DNA of 64,000 nucleotides from Planctomycetota bacterium (lineage in GTDB: Bacteria > Planctomycetota > Planctomycetia > Planctomycetales > Planctomycetaceae), in assembly GCA_003670925.1 (NCBI GenBank), contig QWQG01000129.1, positions 1 through 64,000 of the forward strand, read 5' to 3'. The notes below the pieces were generated by a model. That model had not been told where the DNA came from. It was given only the letters and a program-made list of their open reading frames with translations, and ran no database searches. Positions 9,223 to 18,645 of this stretch are shown here, one piece after another; within the stretch, counting starts at the first letter, position 1, and each line of letters opens with the position of its first letter. A program made the position numbers and the translations under genes.

Positions 9223-12200
9223 TCAAGACTTACTCACAGATGGATCGACACCGAGTCGGATCAAATCGGCCAATTCTCGCGTGGACAGTTTTGCGGCGGC
9301 GTCGGCACCTGACAGCACACCATCGACGAGATCGCGTTTTTCGTCGTGCATTTTCAGGATCTGTTCTTCGATCGTGCCGCGGGCAATGATCCGGTAGACC
9401 ATGACAGGGCGTGTCTGGCCGATGCGATGGGCGCGGTCGGTCGCTTGGTCTTCGACCGCAGGATTCCACCATGGATCCATGTGGATTACGTAGTCGGCCG
9501 CTGTGAGATTCAGACCCGTGCCGCCGGCCTTGAGTGAAATTAGAAACGCATCACTTTCGCCATTTTGAAACGCTTCAACGCGCTGCTGCCGCTGCGCCGG
9601 GGTCGTCTGGCCGTCAAGGTACTGATACGTGATACCAGCTTTGTCACATGCTTCCCGGATGAGGGCCAGATGCGATGTGAACTGACTGAAGATCAGCGGT
9701 CGGTTGCCGCGTTCCTTCAACTGCGCAAGCTGCTCCATCAACACATCGAGCTTTGCAGACGAGCCCTTCCATTTATCATCGACAAGTCCGATATGACACG
9801 AAAGTTGCCGCATGCGCGTCAACATCTGCAAGACCTTGAATCGCTGGTCGTGCGACAAACTGTCATCGCCGATCTGATCAAGTTCGCTAACCGCAGCCAG
9901 GCGCATCTGGTCGTAGCGTTTACGTTCCTCAGCGGACAAATCTACCATCAGATTTGTTTCTGTGCGCTCCGGAAGATCTTTGAGCACCTCTGCCTTGGAT
10001 CGGCGGAGGATAAACGGGGCTATCACATGCGCCAGTGCTTCTCGTCGGTCACTGTTGCGGTCTTTTTCGATCGGGGCTGCGAAGCGTTTACGGAACTGCT
10101 CCCATGAACCGAGGACTCCAGGCGCTACCGTGTGGAAGATACTCCACAGTTCTCCCAGATGATTTTCCATCGGTGTCCCGGTAAGTGCGATTTTCCAGTC
10201 TGCCTGCAGCGTACGAATTTGAGCGGCCGTCTTGCTGTTGCTGTTTTTGATGTTCTGCGCTTCGTCCAGAATGAGCGTGCCCCATTTGATGTCCTTGAGC
10301 AATTCCGCCTCACGCAACGCCAGCCCATAACTGCAGATCACGACATCCCCATCGCCGACGTGATTCTTGAGGTCCATGCGATCGATATCGCGAAATACGA
10401 TCGGCGTCAGCGACGGTGTGAACCGTTCGCATTCACGCTGCCAATTGAAACCCAGCGACGTCGGAGCGATCACAAGCGTGGGACCCGATTCGATGCGGGT
10501 GAGCAGCATGGCCAAGGCCTGCACGGTTTTGCCGAGACCCATGTCGTCCGCCAGAATGCCGCCAATGCCCCAATGAGATAGGCGGCACAACCAGCGAAAA
10601 CCTTCGAGCTGATAATCTCGCAGTTGTGCGTTGAGCCCGGCTGGCGGATCATAAACCGTGTCTGTGGCTTCGCGCAGGCGTTTAAGACACTTGTCCCAGT
10701 GCTTGTCAGAAGCAACCTGAATTTGAGCCGCTTCGAGTGCGGCCACGACGGGAATCGCCGACGCATCCAGTTGCAGTTTTCCACGAGATTCCAGACTTAC
10801 ATCCGCCAGTCGCCGTAGGGCATAGCGGAGTTCTTCCGCCACAGCAGCCCATTTGCCTGGTGCGATTTCCATGAGTCCATTGGTCGGGCGTCCGTGCATC
10901 CCGGCTAGCAGATCTTTGAGCGGAATTTCTTGTTCCCCGATTTTACAGGTCCCGGTCAGACCGAACCAGTCTCGCTGGCGTGACACGGTGACGCGGACAT
11001 TGTTCGCGGTTAATCTGCCGATCACATCGAAGCGGCTTACGGAATCCTTATGCCACAGCACAACCAGTTCGCCGCGTTCTACTACGGCTCCGGCGTCGGA
11101 CAGCAGATTACTGACATCATCGGCGTCCGAAATTCTCCAGCCGCAGCGGCTGATCGGAACGCCGCGTTTGAGTTTGAGTTCCGTTGCCAGTTCACGGGTG
11201 CGTTGGACTTCGTCGGCAAGATTACGCACGTACTGGACGGGCTTTTCGTCAACGATCTCATGAATTCGGGCAAGTCCTTCGCCTGGCGATTGGAGCATCT
11301 GATTGCGATCACGCACTTGGATGGACGCGTCCAGCATTCCGCTGCGACGGAGTTGTAACACGAGCGTCATCTGTCCGTGATACGACACATCCTGTCCGGC
11401 GATGGATTCCGGAAGTCGCACGGCCATGCAGGACCGCAGTGGTTCAAGCGCTTTGAGCAATGCTGGTTGCTTGTCAAGAGGAATGATGTCCGCTTGTTTC
11501 CTGAGATGATTACAGATGTCACTGGAATGCGGCGGACCGGAAAAATAAACCGCCCGACCCTGTTCCTGCAACACGATGAGAACACCGCGACTTGCATCCG
11601 CAAAAAACGCGGTGCTGCCTTCCGGCTGCGCGCTCATCATGTCTGTCGCGGACGTCGATAGACGCAGTCCACCTGCGACTTCCTGAACGATAATTTCCAG
11701 TGGCCGTGTTTCGAGTTCGCATGGTTCACGGTCAAACGTAACCTGATCACTGCCGGCTAGAATTTTCAACGCATCTGCGAGCTCCAGAGTGGGTGTCTGC
11801 CAGCGTTCCTGTTTGATCAGTTCTGCCAACTGTTGATCAATCGCCGTCCACTGCTCTCGGGATGATTTTAGGAATGCTTCCAGCGTGCTTTCTTTACCCT
11901 TCGTCCAGCCGCCGTTCTTTTTTTCCTGTTGCAAACAGGGGCTCAGATGGACGGATTTGTAATAACGGTCGAGTTTGACATCCCACACAAACCGCGTCAG
12001 GGGCTTGTCGATCACGTGGGCATCAGCACCTTTGGGCAGCGCCATCTGCGCATTTCGCGCCAGTGACTGCAACATCGAAAATGTCTGCTTCAGATTTCGA
12101 TCGGTCAAATCTTCACCGACAATTTTTGCGACCAGTTCGGATCTAGGATTGTTGAGCAGATCCTTGATCTTCACGGCCATGAAATATGTATGCTCACAGA

Positions 12201-12588
12201 GATCCTGATGACCACAGTTACACGATGTCGAAAACGTGCGGGCATCTAGGTTGAACGTCCATGCGGCCAGATATGTTGATGCTCCACACTTCAGGACCAC
12301 TTCACATCCGTCGTCGCGATTGACAGACTTGAGTTCCAGTGAGCCCTTGACGCGGGCGGCACGTCGGCGTTTATCAAGGCTATGACCACTGATCAGTCCG
12401 CCGATTGCGTCCTGCCAATCATTCAGCAATTCACTGGTAGCCGCCTTGGAGGGAACTATGCCACCATTCTTACCGAGGATGCTGACACCCATTTCTTGCA
12501 GCAATCTGGCAATGTCAGGATCGTTGGCGAAACTTCGGGGATCAAATCTTTCGCCACGTCGATCATGCTTACCGCGCGCCATCTGCAT
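9223..12588 (-). CDS. SWIM zinc-finger SNF2/RapA-type DEAD-like helicase
   Basis: A large (1121-residue) superfamily 2 ATPase of the bacterial SNF2 family, which translocates on double-stranded DNA and remodels protein-DNA complexes. Near residues 120-135, CNCGHQDLCEH is a SWIM zinc finger. After a long middle region, the helicase core starts near 660: ILADDMGLGKT (Walker A) near 680, and LILDEAQNIKN (Walker B, DEAQ box) near 774. The C-terminal lobe has FSQFTSHL, LISLKAGGTGLNLTAADYV and ATDRAHRIGQTRPV (motifs IV-VI). The start at 12588, or the in-frame ATG six bases later, follows AGGGAAG. The specific cellular target is unknown; related genes occur both as housekeeping factors and in defence islands, and nothing adjacent favours defence. 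Confidence 0.92.
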   Translation of the reverse strand: MQMARGKHDRRGERFDPRSFANDPDIARLLQEMGVSILGKNGGIVPSKAATSELLNDWQDAIGGLISGHSLDKRRRAARVKGSLELKSVNRDDGCEVVLKCGASTYLAAWTFNLDARTFSTSCNCGHQDLCEHTYFMAVKIKDLLNNPRSELVAKIVGEDLTDRNLKQTFSMLQSLARNAQMALPKGADAHVIDKPLTRFVWDVKLDRYYKSVHLSPCLQQEKKNGGWTKGKESTLEAFLKSSREQWTAIDQQLAELIKQERWQTPTLELADALKILAGSDQVTFDREPCELETRPLEIIVQEVAGGLRLSTSATDMMSAQPEGSTAFFADASRGVLIVLQEQGRAVYFSGPPHSSDICNHLRKQADIIPLDKQPALLKALEPLRSCMAVRLPESIAGQDVSYHGQMTLVLQLRRSGMLDASIQVRDRNQMLQSPGEGLARIHEIVDEKPVQYVRNLADEVQRTRELATELKLKRGVPISRCGWRISDADDVSNLLSDAGAVVERGELVVLWHKDSVSRFDVIGRLTANNVRVTVSRQRDWFGLTGTCKIGEQEIPLKDLLAGMHGRPTNGLMEIAPGKWAAVAEELRYALRRLADVSLESRGKLQLDASAIPVVAALEAAQIQVASDKHWDKCLKRLREATDTVYDPPAGLNAQLRDYQLEGFRWLCRLSHWGIGGILADDMGLGKTVQALAMLLTRIESGPTLVIAPTSLGFNWQRECERFTPSLTPIVFRDIDRMDLKNHVGDGDVVICSYGLALREAELLKDIKWGTLILDEAQNIKNSNSKTAAQIRTLQADWKIALTGTPMENHLGELWSIFHTVAPGVLGSWEQFRKRFAAPIEKDRNSDRREALAHVIAPFILRRSKAEVLKDLPERTETNLMVDLSAEERKRYDQMRLAAVSELDQIGDDSLSHDQRFKVLQMLTRMRQLSCHIGLVDDKWKGSSAKLDVLMEQLAQLKERGNRPLIFSQFTSHLALIREACDKAGITYQYLDGQTTPAQRQQRVEAFQNGESDAFLISLKAGGTGLNLTAADYVIHMDPWWNPAVEDQATDRAHRIGQTRPVMVYRIIARGTIEEQILKMHDEKRDLVDGVLSGADAAAKLSTRELADLIRLGVDPSVSKS

Positions 12589-12961
12589 CGCTTCCCTGCT
12601 GATTACCTGAATTGATGAGCCTGGTTCCGCTTTGGGTGGCTCGCTCAGAGAATTCTCCTCTGGACAGCGTTATGCTCGCAAGAGACGGGGTTTCGTCAAG
12701 CGGCGATGCCCGATTTTCCTGCAGAGCGAAAGCAAATTGTCGCGCAGCGGCGGAAGAGTTCCATCATTTTGGCACGAAAAGGCCGTGGCGAGGCGATGGT
12801 GGTGAAGAAAATCCCCGATCGCCTGTTTGTCCCGATCAGAACAAGACATCATAGGCCCCTGACCGATTCTGATGTGGGGCGTCGTGAATGACTCCACGAC
12901 TGACAAGGTTTACCAGTATTCCGTTGAGATTTCCCCATCATGTTTCGACAGGTCAGGACCT
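12589..12961. other. Intergenic region, no supported gene
   Basis: This 373-base gap lies between the acyltransferase-like gene and the SNF2 gene, both on the minus strand, so it should hold the SNF2 promoter and the upstream terminator. Short open frames exist on both strands (for example 12706-12891 plus and 12670-12906 minus), but none has a ribosome site or a recognisable product. Confidence 0.5.
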
Positions 12962-14047
12962 TTAGTCGCAAATCCAACGCATCCATGATTCGATGGTTGG
13001 CTTCTCCGATTTCTCGACCCAGCGGAACACGAAGTAGCAGCAGACGATGAATAACAGAGCCAAGATCAATGAGACACCATAGGGAAACGCTTGACCCCAG
13101 TAGTACGTCGGCTCCTGATTCATGGATATACCATAAATCCACAAAGGCCAAATGTGGACAATGTGATGCAAGAGATAAATTGACAGTGAATACCGGCTGA
13201 ACATTGATGCCACAGACAAGAGACCACTCCGGTTGGCAAATCGCGGGTTTTGGTCAACCCAACGATGGCAAAACGTGAACAACAAGAGGGTCATCCCCAG
13301 CGTCCCAGAGACATATTCCGGCGACGCAGGAAACATCGACCAGCCGTTGAGAAATGACTTTGAAAAAACAACCGGTGCATACCAGCGAACAAGCACTGCT
13401 GACGCGGAAATTGCTACCAACACAGCGCCGGTCATCACGATCGAGCGCGGCAATCCGGCTGGTCGCGCATTCTTGCTGAAGATCAGTGAGGCCGCGACAA
13501 AACCGCTGACGGGAAATGCGATCCACGGAAAGATCGGAAAATGGCCGGTGATAAAAAACCCAATGATCACCTCGGAAAGCGTCGGATCACACTCGAAGTA
13601 ACCCTGCACCCAGTAGGCGGGATAATTGGCAACGGTCTGCAGGATGGGGCTGACCGAAGTTGACAGAATAATCAGCAGCAGCGACATCGGCATCGCAAAA
13701 TTTCGTACGACGTTGAGCACAATGAGGGACACACCGATAAACGTCAGAATATCCCAAGTAAAAAGGTCTTCGGGAAGCCACACAAATGCGTTGAATACAA
13801 AACCAAGTCCAAACAGGAAAAGTCCCCGCCGCAGCGTCACTTTGGAAATCTCCGAATCCTCTCTCCCGCGCGCTTCCTGACCAGATAGCCACAACCAATA
13901 ACTCATGCCCGTCAGGAAGGTAAACAGAGGTGCACCGAAACCATCGGGGCTCCATTCTCTGACGCCTGAAAGGTTTTCAAGAAAATGCACAATGACCATC
14001 ACAACGATGGCGCTCGCTCTCAATATGTCGATCGACGAATAGCGCAT
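12962..14047 (-). CDS. Membrane acyltransferase-like protein (HGSNAT/DUF1624-like)
   Basis: A 361-residue integral membrane protein with roughly ten hydrophobic segments. The opening SIDILRASAIVVMVIVHFLE followed by FGAPLFTFLTGMSYWLWLSG resembles the heparan-alpha-glucosaminide acetyltransferase/DUF1624 and related acyltransferase families. In these, a histidine in the first helix (here H21) is implicated in moving acyl groups across the membrane. C-terminal SIYLLHHIVHIWPL is also typical. The acceptor is unknown, and a DUF418-type relative is an alternative. It is the last gene of a three-gene unit: it starts 3 bases after the stop of 14051-14974, so its translation is probably coupled. Confidence 0.65.
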   Translation of the reverse strand: MRYSSIDILRASAIVVMVIVHFLENLSGVREWSPDGFGAPLFTFLTGMSYWLWLSGQEARGREDSEISKVTLRRGLFLFGLGFVFNAFVWLPEDLFTWDILTFIGVSLIVLNVVRNFAMPMSLLLIILSTSVSPILQTVANYPAYWVQGYFECDPTLSEVIIGFFITGHFPIFPWIAFPVSGFVAASLIFSKNARPAGLPRSIVMTGAVLVAISASAVLVRWYAPVVFSKSFLNGWSMFPASPEYVSGTLGMTLLLFTFCHRWVDQNPRFANRSGLLSVASMFSRYSLSIYLLHHIVHIWPLWIYGISMNQEPTYYWGQAFPYGVSLILALLFIVCCYFVFRWVEKSEKPTIESWMRWICD

Positions 14048-14050
14048 GGC

Positions 14051-14974
14051 TCAAGTCCTCGCCGAAGACAGAAAATCGACAGCGAGCAGAATTGTTTCTG
14101 TAGCGAGCAACAAAATGATGACCCACTCGAGGGAATGGCTCGTGCGGTTCGACATGAAATCGCTAGCACGCTGACCACACATCTCATAGATCTTTTCGAA
14201 GACCTCCGTCTGCTCGCGGGTAAACTGTAATCGATCCGCTAGCCGCGTTTTCTCGCGCAGTCTCTCCCCAATCTGGCTTGCCAAGGTTGGCGGATAGATT
14301 GGAGGACATTCGATATGCGGTGCCATTCTGGCAAGTCGCACACGCATCGAAATGACTTGCTGAAATCGCTGCATTAATTGTTTTCGCGTGGCAACAGCCT
14401 GTACCCTGAATTCAAAGGCGAGTGGTGTATCAAGCTCCAGTTGGGGCCAGTTTTGTCCGATTTCGTCTTCAATGCTCCGGAGTTCTGCTTCGAAGTAGCA
14501 AAATTCAATGATCGCTCCGCGAACAGCTTCCATCCTATCGGACGGTGCAATGACGGCAGTGCGCCCCGGGGCCCAAAAGATCTGTGCGCCTTGCAGGATC
14601 AGCGGCAGACATCGCCGCTCGTGTCCTAATTCGTCGAGTTCCACCCACAACCGAGCGGCTGCGAGAACCTGCGGATCCTCCAACCCGGTGGACGGGATGG
14701 TCAGGATCTGCAACTGAGCGCGTGAAGTCGGAGAACAATCCGAAGAGGAGATGGCCCCGAGGGAGACGGCGGATGCTGATCCGGGACCGGAATCGATCAA
14801 AATCGCTTTTTGGCGAACCGCCAGAGGCAGTTCATGCACGACCTTTTGACCTTCTAGGACTTCTGCAGCAAACAAGATGTGCTGTACTCGCGCCTCAGGT
14901 GATAAACGGCCTGTCGTCTCTGATTCAGGTGTCATGCGTAGATTTGTCTTTGTCGGATTGGTTGCGTGTGGCAT
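14051..14974 (-). CDS. Tail-anchored protein, possibly RMD1/DUF155-like
   Basis: A 307-residue protein of unknown function. Most of it appears soluble, with a mixed N-terminal region (about 30-180), a helical middle, and a single hydrophobic C-terminal helix LEWVIILLLATETILLAVDFL that would anchor it in the membrane with the bulk cytoplasmic. The order of a moderately conserved domain, a helical ER/LR-rich stretch (IGERLREKTRLADRLQF) and a terminal LEW-I-I-L-L helix recalls RMD1/DUF155 proteins, but the match is by eye and weak. An internal ATG at 14935 (residue 14) is an alternative start. It lies 2 bases after the upstream flavoprotein stop and 3 before the next start, so all three genes should be one transcript. 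Confidence 0.6.
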   Translation of the reverse strand: MPHATNPTKTNLRMTPESETTGRLSPEARVQHILFAAEVLEGQKVVHELPLAVRQKAILIDSGPGSASAVSLGAISSSDCSPTSRAQLQILTIPSTGLEDPQVLAAARLWVELDELGHERRCLPLILQGAQIFWAPGRTAVIAPSDRMEAVRGAIIEFCYFEAELRSIEDEIGQNWPQLELDTPLAFEFRVQAVATRKQLMQRFQQVISMRVRLARMAPHIECPPIYPPTLASQIGERLREKTRLADRLQFTREQTEVFEKIYEMCGQRASDFMSNRTSHSLEWVIILLLATETILLAVDFLSSART

Positions 14975-14976
14975 AG

Positions 14977-16350
14977 TTATTTATCGGTATCGTTGGCGTC
15001 AGCCAGATTGGCGGCGAGCCATCCCGCGACATACGAGGCGGAGTCCAGAACACCATTGAGCGTGGAATCGAAAAGATAGTCGCCGACGACAAACAGATCA
15101 GAATGCTCGAGAGGCTCCGGCTGGTGACGTTGGTCCGGATTCTGGGGAACGATGCCTCCCGGAAGCGCGTTGACCGCCCCAATCCATCGATGCACACGGC
15201 CCTCCAGAAAATACCGGCGGCCAGCGGCGAGAAAATCAGGTAACGACTTCAGAGCCAGCTCAATCAACTCATCATCGGGGAGCACGCTCAATTCCTTCGC
15301 GTCACATCCTCCAAGCAGCCAGCCAAGTACCCCGTGCCGCGCATCCGGATCACGAGCTGATTCGTCATAAAGACAGCAGCCGTGAAACCGATCTAACATG
15401 CAGTAAGACTCTGTCAGTTTGCCGCGCCAGAATGGCTGGTCGAACAACAGCGTCATCCGCAGATAATGCGCAGGATGATCGTACTGATGGTGATGTCGCT
15501 GCATGGCGGCCGCCAATCGAGCGCCGCCGTATGCGATCGATGGCACGGCATCGTTCGGCAACGCGACAACGACAAAATCAAAATCTTCGTCCTGTAAAAT
15601 CCCCTGATGCGTCGATGTGACCCGCAAGTCTCCAGTGCTTCCTCTGGCGATCCGATTCACTTTGTGCTGCAGCCGCGCAGTCAGATGCGTGCGTTTGGCC
15701 AGCTCTTGCGGAAGTTGCTCGTTGCCACCTTCAATGCTGTACAGTTTCATGTACGCCGGATGATTCATGAGGTAGTTCTGAAGCCCGTAGGAAATACTCG
15801 TTTTCTCGGGTTCTGTGGCCAGATCACTGTGAATCAGACACTCAATGAACTGCTGCGCTGCAGGTTCACCAATCGCCGACAGCACGGAATCGAAACGCAA
15901 CACGGTCTGAGAAGTCGCCAGTGCTTCGGCAAAGTCCGATTCGTAAAATTCCCGCGGACTCATGCTGCCGCGTGCCCTTTCGTCAAATTCAGCGTAGGCC
16001 ATCCGGGTACCGTGGCCAAATTGATCTTGGATATCATCCAGATTGGCAAGAACCTGGTGATTTATAATCACCGACGAGCCACCCATTGCATTGATAGATA
16101 ACCCAAGCTCAGCCACAAGTTGCCGGAGCGGATCTTCATCCACGGGCGTGTAATCGTAAAACTCAGCCGCCCCTGCTTCGTAAATCGCAGGGATGGTGCC
16201 AAATTTTCGAGTCATAATCTTGCCGCCAAGACGATCGCTGGCCTCAAACAGTGTTGTTCGGAGTGGGCGATCTGCCAGCTTTTGCAGTAGATACGCGGTC
16301 ATGAGACCTCCCGGGCCACCGCCTACAATACCTACCCTGTTTTTTGTCAT
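14977..16350 (-). CDS. FAD-dependent amine-oxidase-like oxidoreductase
   Basis: A 457-residue flavoprotein of the amine oxidase/protoporphyrinogen oxidase-like superfamily. N-terminal VGIVGGGPGGLMTAYLLQK is the dinucleotide-binding fold, followed by LFEASDRLGGKIMTR, the conserved flavin-contacting RxGG motif of the family. Near the C-terminus, DLFVVGDYLFDSTLNGVLDS is the second FAD-binding stretch, with SASYVAGWLAA closing the fold. The substrate is unknown. I start it at ATG 16350, preceded by AGGGAATC; a TTG at 16371 would add seven residues. It is the first gene of the unit that continues with the tail-anchored protein and the acyltransferase-like protein, suggesting a joint role at the membrane, perhaps lipid or isoprenoid modification (inference only). 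Confidence 0.8.
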   Translation of the reverse strand: MTKNRVGIVGGGPGGLMTAYLLQKLADRPLRTTLFEASDRLGGKIMTRKFGTIPAIYEAGAAEFYDYTPVDEDPLRQLVAELGLSINAMGGSSVIINHQVLANLDDIQDQFGHGTRMAYAEFDERARGSMSPREFYESDFAEALATSQTVLRFDSVLSAIGEPAAQQFIECLIHSDLATEPEKTSISYGLQNYLMNHPAYMKLYSIEGGNEQLPQELAKRTHLTARLQHKVNRIARGSTGDLRVTSTHQGILQDEDFDFVVVALPNDAVPSIAYGGARLAAAMQRHHHQYDHPAHYLRMTLLFDQPFWRGKLTESYCMLDRFHGCCLYDESARDPDARHGVLGWLLGGCDAKELSVLPDDELIELALKSLPDFLAAGRRYFLEGRVHRWIGAVNALPGGIVPQNPDQRHQPEPLEHSDLFVVGDYLFDSTLNGVLDSASYVAGWLAANLADANDTDK

Positions 16351-16469
16351 GGACGATTCCCTGTCGACCAATATTTCGGCTTGCCATTTTGAAATTCAGC
16401 GACAACTCCGAAGAGATTCGGCAAATCTTTAGTTGGCAGGCAATGGGTCGGGAAGTTTGAAATATCTCT

Positions 16470-16531
16470 GTTTCTCAACTCAGGTGAGAAACAACACATT
16501 AGGAGTTTATCCCATGAACCTGAAGCTGTGA
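16470..16531 (+). other. Palindrome, ribosome site and aborted mini-ORF
   Basis: GTTTCTCA (16470-16477) and TGAGAAAC (16485-16492) form an 8-bp inverted repeat. Eight bases later comes a strong AGGAG (16501-16505) and an ATG at 16514 opening only MNLKL before TGA; a second overlapping ATG gives MKNLD and stops. This looks like an operator and translation start left without its gene, or a tiny leader peptide. The whole gap 16351-16656 (306 bases) holds only this and the degenerate hairpin at 16574. Confidence 0.35.
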
Positions 16532-16573
16532 TGAAGAATTTGGACTAGCACAATAATGCCAAATAAACTTAGC

Positions 16574-16590
16574 GAAATTCGCAAGAATTC
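16574..16590. repeat. Degenerate copy of the GAATTC-GCAA hairpin repeat
   Basis: GAAATTC-GCAA-GAATTC is a damaged member of the hairpin family seen intact at 57946, 57983, 59824 and 62182. Here only AATTC/GAATT can pair. Like the other copies, it sits just downstream of a gene end (the membrane protein ending at 16657). Confidence 0.5.
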
Positions 16591-16656
16591 AGAGTGGCAG
16601 CACAGGCAAGCTCGATCGGACTTCTGACTTAGGCAGAGCGAGGCCGCCCAGCGGAG

Positions 16657-17640
16657 CTAGCCCACATCCTCCTGTGCCCGTCCGCCGTCTGGCTTCTCGG
16701 GGACCGGTTTACGCGGTGGTGGTTCCGGCGCCTCAAAGTCTCTGGGTAAATTCCCGTCTTCCACAAATTCCTCGACAAGTGCTTTCCGTCGATCTGCTAC
16801 CGCGCGGTCGAATTCGCTGAGCATATCCAAGGCCTTGTCACGGCGGGTCACGAGGCCGATGATCAGATATTGCGTGATTGCCATCAGATAGCAGACCCAG
16901 CCAACCATCCAGCGTTCCCGACGACGTTCAAACTGATCAATCTCTCGCTTCATGGCGGCGATTTCCGGCATGACGCGGCAGACCTGTGTGGCAGACACCA
17001 GACTCTGCAGCGGCAGCGCCATACTAAACTGCTCGCAGCACGACCAGCCGATAACAAAATCGTGGCGGGCAATGTCTGCACGATGCTCATCCATTGACGG
17101 CAACTGTGCCCCAACAATCGCACACATCATGGCCAGCACAGGTGAAGAACGATTCAAATGCCGGCAGGCGATGCCTTTCAGGAACTTCCGTTTTTGGCGC
17201 CAGATCTGTCGGAAGACGTTTTCGCCTTTCTTCATTTTTGGAGGACCGGGGTGCATGACAGAAAATAGTTCCTGATCGGGCATCGCTTCGATCACACCAA
17301 TGGCCAGCATGAGCCGTAGCCCCATCGTGAACCAGTCCGCGCGATCCAGCCAGTCTACGTTCTGCACCCACCAGAAGAGCAAGTGTTCCATGTTGGCGCT
17401 CGCCGCCAGGAGCAGCAAAGCTCCGCGAAACCATTCTTCTAAATCCTTCTCCAATTCCTTGTCCAAGGTGTGCAGGCGAAACACACGCTTCAGAATAAAG
17501 CGAAAGATTGGGATGGCGATCAAACCCACAATCAGACGCGTGAAGGGCTTCAGGATTTCGCGCAGGATCGGCAGGTCCAAGATGATTTTAAAGAGACTTC
17601 CCAACGCAGAGAGATCCTTGAACAACTGCCGCAAAATCAA
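16657..17640 (-). CDS. Membrane protein of unknown function
   Basis: A 327-residue protein that I do not recognise. The N-terminal third is hydrophobic and basic (FKIILDLPILREILKP, then LIVGLIAIPIFRFILKRVF). A further hydrophobic stretch FRGALLLLAASANMEHLLFWW and a helix near 250 (WMVGWVCYLMAITQYLIIGLV) follow, so three to four membrane segments are likely. The final 60 residues are charged and end in a proline-rich tail (EPPPRKPVPEKP). No ATG is available upstream of residue 84; the frame opens with TTG at 17640, just after an in-frame TAG, with GGGATC before it. It is divergent from the site-2 protease gene across a 198-base shared promoter region. Confidence 0.6.
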   Translation of the reverse strand: MILRQLFKDLSALGSLFKIILDLPILREILKPFTRLIVGLIAIPIFRFILKRVFRLHTLDKELEKDLEEWFRGALLLLAASANMEHLLFWWVQNVDWLDRADWFTMGLRLMLAIGVIEAMPDQELFSVMHPGPPKMKKGENVFRQIWRQKRKFLKGIACRHLNRSSPVLAMMCAIVGAQLPSMDEHRADIARHDFVIGWSCCEQFSMALPLQSLVSATQVCRVMPEIAAMKREIDQFERRRERWMVGWVCYLMAITQYLIIGLVTRRDKALDMLSEFDRAVADRRKALVEEFVEDGNLPRDFEAPEPPPRKPVPEKPDGGRAQEDVG

Positions 17641-17838
17641 GATCCCAATCTAGGCACGAATGCAAAAATGAATGGAGTCACATGCCTAGATTCGACTTGA
17701 TGACTCTACACTGTATCTTTTGCCACACGCAGCGACTACAGAGTTCGCGTATTTCCACATTGCTGCTGAACGTGCAACTGCAAATCATGGCAGAACCACG
17801 ATTCTGGGAACGAACTTCTATCCCCGAAGGATTTATTG

Positions 17839-18612
17839 ATGCTTGGCTTTGCCGGTGAAACGGAACTTGATCTGCGCTTCCGGCTATTTAATATTCCCGT
17901 TCGAGTCCATCCGATGTTCTGGCTCTCTTCAGCATGGATGGTCTGGGACGGTGACAATCTCCCCTTTACGCTGCTCGGCGTGCTCTGCATCTTCATCTCA
18001 ATCCTCGTCCACGAACTTGGACATGCGGCGATGATGCGGCGTTACGGATATCCGTCCGAAATTGTCCTCTATTTTCTGGGCGGTTATGCCACAGCCACTC
18101 ACTTGTCTCCATGGCGAAATATCCGCATGTCGGCCGCAGGTCCCCTAGCGGGGCTCGCACTTTCGGCACTTGTGTATCTCCTGCTGCTGACGATGGTCGA
18201 AAACCCATTACTATTTTTAAGCTCCCAATCCCCGATGTCACAGGTCGTGCGGGTTTCGTTGTTTGTGGGAGTGTTTGTGAATTGTATGAATCTCCTGCCT
18301 TGTCTTCCGCTGGACGGCGGCCGCATCATGGAATCGCTCATCACGCTGTTCGCCAATCGTGGACGTGGCAATCAAGAGCTTGTCCTGCAGATCTCAGTCG
18401 CCGTCGCAGGCGCCGTGGCCCTGCGTTGTGCGTATTGTCAGAATAGCGAAGCTGCCACTGTGATCCCCCTGGCAGCCTACAGCTGGCTCCCGGATCCACA
18501 TCAAATAATTTTGCGTTCTCTGCAACCCGACCCGAATTTTCTGATGATCTTCTTCGGTCTGCTGTGCGCGCAAAATGTCATCGCCCTAAACAATCTGAAA
18601 CGGTGGCGATAA
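17839..18612 (+). CDS. Site-2 protease family (M50) membrane metalloprotease
   Basis: A 257-residue intramembrane zinc metalloprotease homologue. HELGHAAMMRRYG contains the zinc-binding HExxH. LPLDGGRIMESL supplies the third ligand aspartate of the LDGG motif. Both lie in hydrophobic helices, in the order of the M50B family. It has no PDZ or CBS domain, so it is a minimal version. Such proteins cleave membrane-embedded regulators, but the substrate is unknown. ATG at 17839 follows GAAGGA with good spacing; a TTG one codon upstream is less likely. It ends 33 bases before the converging SthA-like gene. Confidence 0.85.
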   Translation: MLGFAGETELDLRFRLFNIPVRVHPMFWLSSAWMVWDGDNLPFTLLGVLCIFISILVHELGHAAMMRRYGYPSEIVLYFLGGYATATHLSPWRNIRMSAAGPLAGLALSALVYLLLLTMVENPLLFLSSQSPMSQVVRVSLFVGVFVNCMNLLPCLPLDGGRIMESLITLFANRGRGNQELVLQISVAVAGAVALRCAYCQNSEAATVIPLAAYSWLPDPHQIILRSLQPDPNFLMIFFGLLCAQNVIALNNLKRWR

Positions 18613-18645
18613 GAATCGGCACATCGCGTGCAATCCGGGACACGG

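Noticed and set aside
9223-12588. SNF2 helicase as part of a DISARM or other defence island
   Set aside because: Neighbours are an MFS transporter and a flavoprotein; no methylase, DUF1998 or PLD gene is adjacent.
12706-12891. Small basic ORF on the plus strand
   Set aside because: No ribosome site, overlapped by an equally long minus-strand frame, no recognisable protein features.
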